A stretch of DNA of 21,566 nt, taken from NCBI GenBank assembly GCA_035454085.1, contig DAOTEJ010000041.1:1-21566 (forward strand), read 5' to 3'. The notes below the pieces were generated by a model. That model was given only the letters and a program-made list of their open reading frames with translations. It had not been told where the DNA came from and did not search any database. Shown here in pieces: positions 6,514-13,565 of this stretch. The translations under genes and the position numbers were made by a program. This stretch comes from DAOTEJ01 sp035454085. Its GTDB lineage: Bacteria; Pseudomonadota; Gammaproteobacteria; Burkholderiales; Burkholderiaceae_F. Within the stretch, counting starts at the first letter, position 1. Each line of letters opens with the position of its first letter.

Positions 6514-9500
6514 ATGTTCTCGCGCTTCTTCATCGACCGCCCGATTTTCTCGGTCGTGCTGGCGCTGGTGATCACCGTGGCCGGCCTGGTCGCCATGTCG
6601 CAGCTGCCGATCGCCCAGTATCCGCAGATCACGCCGATCCAGATCCAGGTGACCGCGACCTACCCGGGCGCGAACGCGAGCCTGGTGGCGCAGAACGTGG
6701 GCGCGCCCATCGAGCAGCAGGTCAACGGCGCGAACAACATGCTCTACATGTCCTCGACCAGTTCGTCGACGGGCAACTACACGCTCACCGTCTTCTTCAC
6801 GATCGACACCGATCCGTCGCTCGCCCAGGTCGACGTGCAGAACCGCGTGAGCCAGGCCATGGCCCAGCTGCCCCAGTCGGTGCAGGCCCAGGGCGTGGAC
6901 GTGCAGCAGAAGACCAACACCTTCCTGATGGTGATCGCGCTGTTCTCGCCCGATGGCCGGCTCGATCCCGAGTACATCTCGAACTACACCAACACCCAGG
7001 TGCTGAGCACGATCAACCGCATTCCCGGCGCGAACCAGGCCTCGATCTTCGGCGTGCCCGAGTACGCGATGCGCGTGTGGCTGCGTCCCGACCGCATGGC
7101 CGACCTCAAGCTGACCACCAGCGAGGTCGCCAACGCGATCAAGAACCAGAACGAGCAGTTCGCGGTGGGCCGCATCGGCGCGCCGCCCACGCCCCACCCG
7201 GTGAAGCAGACCTTCCCGGTGACCACCGGAACGATCACCGAGCCGCGTCAGTTCGACAACATGATCCTGCGCTCGAGCAACCAGGACGCGGCCATCGTGC
7301 GCGTCAAGGACATCGGCTACGCCGAACTCGGCGCGCAGAGCTACACGCTGCGCACCCACTACCAGGGCCAGGCGGCCACGCTGATCGCGGTCTACCAGCA
7401 GCCCGGCGCGAACGCGATCGAGGTCTCGAAGCAGGTGCGCGCCACGCTCGCGGAGCTCTCGAAGAGCTTCCCGCAGGGCCTGAAGTACGAGGTCGCGCTC
7501 GACACCACCAAGTTCGTGCAGGCCTCGATCGACGAGGTCGTCAAGACCTTCTTCGAGGCCGTGGTGCTGGTGGTGCTGGTGGTCTTCCTGTTCCTGCACA
7601 GCCTGCGCCTGACCATCATCCCCACCCTGGCCGTGCCGGTGTCCATCCTCGGGGCGATGGCGGGCATGCTGGTGTTCGGCTTCAGCATCAACATGCTCAC
7701 GCTGTTCGGCATGATCCTGGCGATCGGCCTGGTGGTCGACGACGCGATCGTGGTGGTCGAGAACACCGAGCGCAACATGGCCGAGCTCGGCCTCTCGCCC
7801 AAGGACGCCGCGAAGAAGGCGATGGACGAGGTCAGCGGCCCGGTGATCGCGGTGGTGCTGGTGCTCAACGCGGTGTTCCTGCCGGTGGCCTTCCTGGGCG
7901 GCATCACCGGGGCGCTGTACAAGCAGTTCGCGGTGACCATCGCGATCTCGGTGGTGTTCTCGGGGCTGATCGCGCTCACCCTGTCGCCGGCGCTGGCGGC
8001 GATCCTGATCCAGGCGCGGCAGGGCGAGAAGAAGGGCTTCTTCAAGCGCTTCGACGATGGCTTCGAGGCCGTCACCAACCGCTACGTCAGCGGCGTGACC
8101 TGGCTGCTCAAGCGCTGGTGGGTCGCACTGGCGGTGCTGGGCGTGATGGTCGCGGGCTCGGTGGCGCTGTTCAAGGCGCTGCCCACGGGCTTCATCCCGC
8201 AGGAGGACCAGGGCTACCTCTTCGTGCCCTACTTCCTGCCCGACTCGGCCAGCCTGGACCGCACCGGCGAGGTGGGCCGGGCCGCCGCCGAGGTGGTGCG
8301 CAAGCAGCCGGCGGTGGCCAACGTCTCGCAGGTCGACGGCTACAGCCTGATCGACTCGCAGAACAAGACCAACTTCGGCGTGCTCTTCGTCTCGCTCAAG
8401 GACTACGAGGAGCGCAAGGGACCGGGCATGAGCGCCGACGACGTGATCGCCGCGACGCGCAAGGGCACGGCCGACATCCAGGGCGGGCTGGTCGTGCCGG
8501 TGAACCCACCGGCCATCCCTGGCCTGGGCATCACCGCGGGCTTCCAGATGTGGATCGAGCAGAAGGGCGGCGGCACCTACGGCCAGCTCGCCGCGGTGGT
8601 CGACAAGATCATCGCCGAGGCGCGCAAGCGCCCCGAGCTCGCGGGCGTAAGCACCACCATCCGCGCCAACGGCCAGCAGATGCTCGCCGAGGTCGACCGC
8701 GACAAGGCCGAGGTCCTGGGCGTGGCGGTGCAGGACGTGTACGGCACCCTGCAGACCATGTTCGGCTCGCTCTACGTGAGCCAGTTCCCCAAGGACTCGA
8801 GGCTCTACCAGGTGGTGCTGCAGGCCGAACCCCAGTACCGCATGACGCCCGAAGACATCGGCCGCTTCTACGTCAAGAACCGCAAGGGCGAGATGGTGCC
8901 GCTCTCGGCACTGGTCACCGCGCGCTGGGTGGTGGGCCCCGACCTGGTGACGCGCTTCAATAACTATCCGGCGATCTCGATCAACGGTTCGCCCGCGCCG
9001 GGGGTCTCGTCGGGCGCGGCGATCGCCGCGATCCGCGAGGTGGCCGAAGCGGCGCTGCCCTCGGGCTACGGCTACGAGTGGGCCGGCGAGGCACGCGAGG
9101 AGGTCTCGTCGGGCTCGACGTCCTCGATCGCCTTCGCCTTCGGACTGCTGTTCGTGTTCCTGATCCTGGCCGCGCAGTACGAGAGCTGGTCGCTGCCGGT
9201 GAGCGTGATGATGGCCGTGCCCTTCGCCATCTTCGGCGCGCTGGCGGCGATCGGCTTGCGCGGCCTGGCCAACGACATCTACTTCCAGATCGGCCTGCTC
9301 ACCCTGATCGGCCTGGCCGCGAAGAACGCGATCCTGATCGTCGAGTTCGCGGTGGAGAAGAACCGCAAGGAAGGCAAGTCGCTGTTCGAGGCGGCGGCCG
9401 AGGCCGCGCGGCTGCGCCTGCGCCCGATCATCATGACCTCGTTTGCCTTCGTGCTCGGCACGCTGCCGCTGGCCATCGCCACCGGCGCCTCGGCCAACAG

Positions 9501-9699
9501 CCGCCACTCGATCGGCACCGGCGTGATCGGCGGCACGCTCGCGGCCACGCTGCTAGCAATCTTCTTCATTCCGGTCTTCTACTGGATCCTCGAGTCCGCC
9601 AGCCAGCGCTTCTTCCCCGACAAGGCCGCAGCGCCGAGCGCGGCCGCGCCGGCGCCAAGCACGCCTGCGACGGGGACCAGCGACGCGGGGAGCGACTGA
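6514..9699 (+). CDS. RND multidrug efflux pump, HAE1 family (AcrB/MexB type)
   Basis: A 1061-residue inner-membrane proton/drug antiporter of full family length. It opens with the family start MFSRFFIDRPIFSVVLAL (TM1) and has two large periplasmic loops and twelve expected membrane segments. Proton-relay residues are present: the Asp pair at about 409-410 in GLVVDDAIVVVEN on TM4, and Lys at about 937 in GLAAKNAILIVE on TM10. The motifs GFIPQEDQGY and AAQYESWSLP are also typical of HAE1 pumps. The protein has an Ala/Pro/Ser/Thr-rich C-terminal tail of about 30 residues beyond the usual end. It overlaps none of its neighbours and is separated by one base from the outer-membrane channel gene. 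Overall most like the AcrB/MexB/TtgB group; specificity not assignable. Confidence 0.95.
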   Translation: MFSRFFIDRPIFSVVLALVITVAGLVAMSQLPIAQYPQITPIQIQVTATYPGANASLVAQNVGAPIEQQVNGANNMLYMSSTSSSTGNYTLTVFFTIDTDPSLAQVDVQNRVSQAMAQLPQSVQAQGVDVQQKTNTFLMVIALFSPDGRLDPEYISNYTNTQVLSTINRIPGANQASIFGVPEYAMRVWLRPDRMADLKLTTSEVANAIKNQNEQFAVGRIGAPPTPHPVKQTFPVTTGTITEPRQFDNMILRSSNQDAAIVRVKDIGYAELGAQSYTLRTHYQGQAATLIAVYQQPGANAIEVSKQVRATLAELSKSFPQGLKYEVALDTTKFVQASIDEVVKTFFEAVVLVVLVVFLFLHSLRLTIIPTLAVPVSILGAMAGMLVFGFSINMLTLFGMILAIGLVVDDAIVVVENTERNMAELGLSPKDAAKKAMDEVSGPVIAVVLVLNAVFLPVAFLGGITGALYKQFAVTIAISVVFSGLIALTLSPALAAILIQARQGEKKGFFKRFDDGFEAVTNRYVSGVTWLLKRWWVALAVLGVMVAGSVALFKALPTGFIPQEDQGYLFVPYFLPDSASLDRTGEVGRAAAEVVRKQPAVANVSQVDGYSLIDSQNKTNFGVLFVSLKDYEERKGPGMSADDVIAATRKGTADIQGGLVVPVNPPAIPGLGITAGFQMWIEQKGGGTYGQLAAVVDKIIAEARKRPELAGVSTTIRANGQQMLAEVDRDKAEVLGVAVQDVYGTLQTMFGSLYVSQFPKDSRLYQVVLQAEPQYRMTPEDIGRFYVKNRKGEMVPLSALVTARWVVGPDLVTRFNNYPAISINGSPAPGVSSGAAIAAIREVAEAALPSGYGYEWAGEAREEVSSGSTSSIAFAFGLLFVFLILAAQYESWSLPVSVMMAVPFAIFGALAAIGLRGLANDIYFQIGLLTLIGLAAKNAILIVEFAVEKNRKEGKSLFEAAAEAARLRLRPIIMTSFAFVLGTLPLAIATGASANSRHSIGTGVIGGTLAATLLAIFFIPVFYWILESASQRFFPDKAAAPSAAAPAPSTPATGTSDAGSD

Positions 9700-9700
9700 G

Positions 9701-11185
9701 ATGCGCCGCGCCTCACTTGCCCTGCTGCTGAGCACGGCCGCCCTGGGCGGCTGCATGCTCGGCCCCGACTACCGCCGCCCCGCGCTCGAGGTGCCCGCGA
9801 GTTACGCGAGCCTGCCCGGCAACGCTACACAGACCGCCGACACCGAGTGGTGGAAGAGCTTCGGTGACCCGGTGCTCGACCAGCTCGTGGCCGAGGCGCT
9901 TGCCAGCAACAAGGACCTGCGCATCGCCGCTGCGCGCGTCGAGCAGGCCGCGGCCTTGCTCGTGCAGACGCGCTCGGCGTTGTTTCCGCAGATCAACTAC
10001 CAGGCCAACACGGGGCGCTACCGCTTCTCGGAGCAGTCGACCACGGCCACGCCGATTGGCCTCGCCAATCCCACCAGCTACACCTCGGTGCTCGGCGGCG
10101 CGAGCTGGGAGCTCGACCTCTGGGGCCGCGTGCGCCGCCAGTCCGAGTCGGCCCAGGCCAACCTGCTCGCCACCGAGGCCGGCCGCCGCGGCGTGGTGCT
10201 GAGCCTGGTGGCCCAGGTGGCCACGAGCTACGTGCAACTGCGCAGCCTGGACGAGCAGTACGCGATCGCCGAGCGCACGCGCGACACCTACGCGGCCTCG
10301 CTCAAGCTGATGCAGGACAAGCTCGAGTTCGGTCAGGTCTCGCAGATGCAGGTCGCGCAGGTGCAGTCGCAGCTCGAGACCGCCGCCGCCCGCCTGCCTC
10401 AGATCCGCACCCAGCTGCGCCAGACCGAGAGCGCGCTGAACATCCTGCTCGGCCGCAACCCTGGCCCGGTGCCACGCGGCAAGCCGCTGGCCGAGTTGCG
10501 GGCGCCCTCGGTGCCGGCCGGCATGCCCTCGCAACTGCTGGAGCGCCGCCCCGACCTCGTGCAGGCCGAGCAGCAACTGGTCGCCGCGAACGCCCAGATC
10601 GGCGCGGCCAAGGCGCTGTACTTCCCCACGATCTCGCTCACCGGCGCGCTGGGCAGTTCGAGCACGGACCTGGGCAATCTGTTCTCTGGGCCCACCAAGG
10701 TCTGGTCCTACGCCGGCAGCCTGGCCGGTCCGATCTTCCAGGGCGGGGCCATCGCAGGCCAGGTGGCCTCGGCCGAGGCCGGCCAGCGCGCCGCGCTCGC
10801 CAACTACGAGCGCGCGGTGATCAACGCCTTCGCCGACACGGATCTGGCGCTGGGCGCGCGCGCCGACGCCGTCGAGCAAGCCGCCGCGCAGGAGCGGCTG
10901 GTGGCGGCACTGGCCGAATACTCGGAGCTCGCCCGGCTGCTCTTCGACGGCGGCTACGCCCCCTACTCGACCGTGCTGCAAGCCGAGCAGCAGTTCTTCC
11001 CCGAGCAGCTCAACCTCGCCGCGGCCCGCGCCCAGTCGCTCGCGGCGACGGTCAGCATCTACCGCGCCATGGGAGGCGGCTGGGTCACCGAGGCCGCGCG
11101 GCAAGCGCCGTCGCCCATCGCCGCCGGTGGTCCGTTCGCGCCGGCGATGCCCGACGCCGGGGCCGCCCCCGTGAAGAGCGACTGA
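9701..11185 (+). CDS. Outer-membrane efflux channel lipoprotein (OprM/NodT family)
   Basis: A 494-residue TolC-superfamily protein forming the exit duct of the tripartite pump. The signal peptide ends in lipobox LGGC with acylated Cys18, followed by MLGPDYRRP, the standard start of NodT-type channels. Two repeated outer-membrane efflux (OEP) domains follow: the first with SWELDLWGRVRRQSES, the second with LLERRPDLVQAEQQLVAANAQIGAAKA and GPIFQGG. The ATG lies one base after the pump stop codon, indicating tight co-translation. A C-terminal extension of about 30 residues rich in Ala and Pro is present. It completes the adaptor-pump-channel set, so the operon should work without an external TolC. 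Confidence 0.94.
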   Translation: MRRASLALLLSTAALGGCMLGPDYRRPALEVPASYASLPGNATQTADTEWWKSFGDPVLDQLVAEALASNKDLRIAAARVEQAAALLVQTRSALFPQINYQANTGRYRFSEQSTTATPIGLANPTSYTSVLGGASWELDLWGRVRRQSESAQANLLATEAGRRGVVLSLVAQVATSYVQLRSLDEQYAIAERTRDTYAASLKLMQDKLEFGQVSQMQVAQVQSQLETAAARLPQIRTQLRQTESALNILLGRNPGPVPRGKPLAELRAPSVPAGMPSQLLERRPDLVQAEQQLVAANAQIGAAKALYFPTISLTGALGSSSTDLGNLFSGPTKVWSYAGSLAGPIFQGGAIAGQVASAEAGQRAALANYERAVINAFADTDLALGARADAVEQAAAQERLVAALAEYSELARLLFDGGYAPYSTVLQAEQQFFPEQLNLAAARAQSLAATVSIYRAMGGGWVTEAARQAPSPIAAGGPFAPAMPDAGAAPVKSD

Positions 11186-11203
11186 GTCGCTGGGCTGCGG
11201 GTC

Positions 11204-11226
11204 GGGCGCGCGATCAGGCCGCGCCC
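11204..11226 (+). terminator. GC-rich stem-loop after efflux operon
   Basis: GGGCGCG (11204-11210) pairs perfectly with CGCGCCC (11220-11226) around a 9-base loop, about 20 bp after the outer-membrane channel stop. No T-tract follows. It may end or trim the efflux transcript ahead of the channel-like gene, whose own ribosome binding site lies about 35 bp downstream. A separate short inverted repeat spans the stop codon (11177-11191) but its loop is too small to be convincing. Confidence 0.4.
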
Positions 11227-11276
11227 CAGCCGGCGGGGCACTCCGGGGCCCGCAGCGCCATTGAAAGGAGAGAGCC

Positions 11277-11708
11277 GTGGAAGGCTATGAGTTGCTCGCG
11301 GTGGTGGTGCTGATGTTCGTGTGCGTGGCGATCCAGGCGCTGATCCTGACCGCCCTGCAGCGGCGCACCGCTCACCTCGTCGCGCTATGGCAGACGCACC
11401 GCGGCTTCGCCATGCAGATCCTGCTGGTCTACGCGGTGATCCTGGTCGTGGTGCTGATCCACGTCCTGCAAGCGGGCGTGTGGGCAGCCTTCTTCCACTG
11501 GGTGGTCGGCATTCGCCCCTGGCACGACGCCTACTATCACTCCATCCTGTCGCTCACCACCATGGACGACAGTTCGGGCGTGCTGCCCGAGCGCTGGCGC
11601 CTGCTGGGCGCCGCCGAGGGTCTGCTGGGGTGGATCGTGTTCAGCTGGTCCACCGCGGCCATCTTCATGTTCCTGACCTCGCTGCGCGACCGCGCCGAGC
11701 ATCGCTAA
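11277..11708 (+). CDS. Small membrane protein resembling a two-TM potassium channel, without a GYG filter
   Basis: A 143-residue integral membrane protein with N-terminal hydrophobic helices (about residues 5-27 and 46-68), a re-entrant-like segment (82-104) and a last helix (110-134). The spacing and the motifs YYHSILSLTT, then VLPERWRLLGAAEG and FSWSTAAIF, match bacterial Ion_trans_2 proteins, where the loop normally reads TT-x-G-[YF]-G-D before a proline. Here residues 95-100 are TMDDSS, so the potassium selectivity sequence is absent. It could be a non-selective pore, a regulatory relative, or unrelated in function. The start is GTG at 11277, preceded by a good aaaggagaga ribosome binding site. 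It lies 91 bp after the efflux operon and may be independently transcribed. Confidence 0.72.
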   Translation: MEGYELLAVVVLMFVCVAIQALILTALQRRTAHLVALWQTHRGFAMQILLVYAVILVVVLIHVLQAGVWAAFFHWVVGIRPWHDAYYHSILSLTTMDDSSGVLPERWRLLGAAEGLLGWIVFSWSTAAIFMFLTSLRDRAEHR

Positions 11709-11729
11709 GACGGCCGGACCCGCCAGCGC

Positions 11730-13049
11730 TCAGTCGCGCATCAGCTCGCTGCGCAGGCGGTGCACGCCGCGCCACACCAGAAGCGCGAGCACGGGCACGG
11801 CCGCGGCCATCGCCCACTCGGGATTGAAGGCCGGCCACAGGCCCTTGAGCGGCTTGGCCAGGTAGCCCACCAGGCCCACGCCGTAGTAGGTCAGCGCCGC
11901 CACCGACAGGCCCTCGACGGTCTGCTGCATGCGCAGCGAGAGCTTGCCGCGCCGCTCCATGGCGGCCAGCAGCTTCTGGTTCTGCTCCTCGCGCGCCACG
12001 TCGACGCGGGTGCGCAGCAGTTCGCTGGCCCGCGCCACGCGCGCCGAGAGCGCCTGCTCGCGCCGCGCCATGGCGGCCACCGTGGCCATCGCCGGCTCGA
12101 GGCGGCGGGCGAGGAACTCGCGCACCGTCGACAGTCCGCCGATGCGCTGCTCGCGCAGGTCGTCCACGCGCTTGATGACGATGTCCCAGTAGGCCTGCGA
12201 GCCGGCGTAGCGGTAGCTGCCCGAGGCCAGCGCGCGCTCGGCCTCGGCCGCCAGGTGCGTGAGGTCGTCGAGCAGGCCGCGCTCCTCTGCCTCGACTTCC
12301 AGCGGGCGCGCAGCGTGGTCGCCAAGTTCGGCGATGCGCCCGGTGATGGACGACAGGCGCTGCTCCTGCGCACCCAGGCGCTGCCCCGAGGCCCGCGCCA
12401 GCGGAAACGCGAGCATGGCCACCACGCGATAGACGCCGATCTCGATGAGCCGCTGCGCCAGACGAGCGCGCTGCGAGGGCTTGAGGCTCCAGTCGATCAC
12501 CAGCCAGCGGCCGCGGCCGTCGGCCGTGAGCTGGAAGTCCGAGAACACCCAGGCCGCGCCGTCGGCCACCTCGCTGCCCACCAGCGGCTGGCCGCCATAG
12601 GGCCGCGCCAGCACCTCCTGCCCCGGCTCCTCGCTGCCGGCGGGCACGATCACCACGTCCACCGCCGCGATGGTCTGCCCCGGCAGCGAGGCGAGCCAGT
12701 CAGCCGGCAAAGCCGAGAAGGCGGTGGGCAATTCAGAGAGCGCGTCCAGCGTCAGCCCGGGCCGCGGCTCGACGAAGGTGTAGCTCAGGAACTCGGTGTG
12801 GCGCTCCCACTTCACGCGCAGCTCGCCCAGTTGCAGCACCACGTGCTGCGCGCCCGGCGCCGCGTCGAGCGTCACGCCGAAGCGAGACGCGAGTTCACGC
12901 AAGGGCGCGAGCAGGTCGCCGTCCGGCGCACCGATCAGCGCGAGCGTCGAGGCCACCGCCGGCGAGGGCACCACCACCGGCGGACGCGCGTGCACCTCGT
13001 TGGCGAGTTCGCGGCGCAGAGGATGGTCGACGGGCAGTCGGATGGGCAT
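11730..13049 (-). CDS. DUF3422 family membrane-anchored protein
   Basis: A 439-residue protein of unknown function matching DUF3422, recognised by the N-terminal HPLRRELANEVHARPP motif and the internal VFSDFQLTADGRGRWLVID block. Order of parts: an N-terminal alpha/beta region (1-220), a long charged helical region (about 225-375, likely coiled coil, many Arg/Glu), then two C-terminal membrane helices (about 380-398 and 412-429) with a short loop and a basic tail. No signal peptide is seen, so the bulk should be cytoplasmic. The ATG at 13049 was chosen because it leads directly into the conserved N-terminus; an upstream in-frame ATG adds 34 residues without homology. It is divergent from the flavocytochrome genes, with no obvious functional link. 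Confidence 0.85.
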   Translation of the reverse strand: MPIRLPVDHPLRRELANEVHARPPVVVPSPAVASTLALIGAPDGDLLAPLRELASRFGVTLDAAPGAQHVVLQLGELRVKWERHTEFLSYTFVEPRPGLTLDALSELPTAFSALPADWLASLPGQTIAAVDVVIVPAGSEEPGQEVLARPYGGQPLVGSEVADGAAWVFSDFQLTADGRGRWLVIDWSLKPSQRARLAQRLIEIGVYRVVAMLAFPLARASGQRLGAQEQRLSSITGRIAELGDHAARPLEVEAEERGLLDDLTHLAAEAERALASGSYRYAGSQAYWDIVIKRVDDLREQRIGGLSTVREFLARRLEPAMATVAAMARREQALSARVARASELLRTRVDVAREEQNQKLLAAMERRGKLSLRMQQTVEGLSVAALTYYGVGLVGYLAKPLKGLWPAFNPEWAMAAAVPVLALLVWRGVHRLRSELMRD

Positions 13050-13176
13050 GGCGATGGCGTCAGCGTTGAAGGTTCCGAGCAGGACTGAGAGTACGGCGCG
13101 CACGGCACGCGCGTCAGCCGTTCGGCCTAGCGCCCTTCTGATGGGCATCAAGCACGCACTTCAGGGTGCGCCCTCG

Positions 13177-13192
13177 TGTGAGTTCTGTCACC
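13177..13192. promoter_or_regulatory. CRP-type operator TGTGA-N6-TCACC
   Basis: TGTGA GTTCTG TCACC matches the CRP/Vfr consensus TGTGA-N6-TCACA at nine of ten defined bases with exact spacing. Its centre is about 75 bp upstream of the cytochrome c start codon and about 135 bp upstream of the DUF3422 start. The placement suits a class I or II activator site for the sulfide dehydrogenase pair. A CCACGC/GCGTGG inverted repeat (13191-13222 area) lies just downstream. No strong -10 box is visible, consistent with an activator-dependent promoter. Confidence 0.5.
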
Positions 13193-13259
13193 ACGCGAAG
13201 GTCCGCCTCGCACCTAGCGTGGCCTCACGCGGCAACGCCTGCCGCGCTCGGGAGGAATC

Positions 13260-13556
13260 ATGAAGGTCGTCACGCTCATGGCTGGTGCGCTGCTCGCGCT
13301 GGCAACAGGTCCGACGCAGGCGCAACAGGTGCCCGCCGGCCGCCTGCTCGCCTCGAACTGCTTCCAGTGCCATGGCACGAACGGCAAGGGACCGGGCTTC
13401 GAAACCCTGGCCGGCAAGTCGGCCTCGGACATCTACAAGGAACTGCTGGAGATGAAGCGCAAGACCACCGAGATCGACATCATGAAAGCCCACTCCAAGG
13501 GCTACACCGACCAGCAGCTCTGGGCCATTGCCCAGTACCTGTCGACGCAACGCTAG
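13260..13556 (+). CDS. fccA: Monohaem cytochrome c subunit of flavocytochrome c sulfide dehydrogenase
   Basis: A 98-residue class I c-type cytochrome. A Sec signal peptide (1-21, cleavage TQA-QQ) directs it to the periplasm, where haem is attached at C34-F-Q-C37-H38. Met75 in the segment EIDIMKAHSKGYTDQQL fits as the second axial ligand. The spacing and the KGYTDQQL...IAQYL end are typical of the small FccA/SoxE cytochromes that accept electrons from FccB. A strong ribosome binding site (gggagg) precedes the ATG. The flavoprotein gene follows after 9 bp, confirming the pairing. The single haem distinguishes it from the dihaem FccA of Allochromatium. The physiological substrate (sulfide, or another sulfur species) is inferred from the partner. 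Confidence 0.85.
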   Translation: MKVVTLMAGALLALATGPTQAQQVPAGRLLASNCFQCHGTNGKGPGFETLAGKSASDIYKELLEMKRKTTEIDIMKAHSKGYTDQQLWAIAQYLSTQR

Positions 13557-13565
13557 GGGGCCGCC

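Noticed and set aside
5091..8963. A 1290-codon plus-strand open frame in another phase across the same genes
   Set aside because: It has an Arg/Ala/Gly-rich composition and no recognisable motif, and it overlaps the well-supported adaptor and pump genes.
5227..9507. A 1426-codon open frame on the minus strand opposite the efflux adaptor and pump genes
   Set aside because: It is a by-product of strong GC bias at third codon positions in the real genes; its translation is rich in His, Arg, Gly and Gln with no domain, and the plus-strand genes have full family homology.
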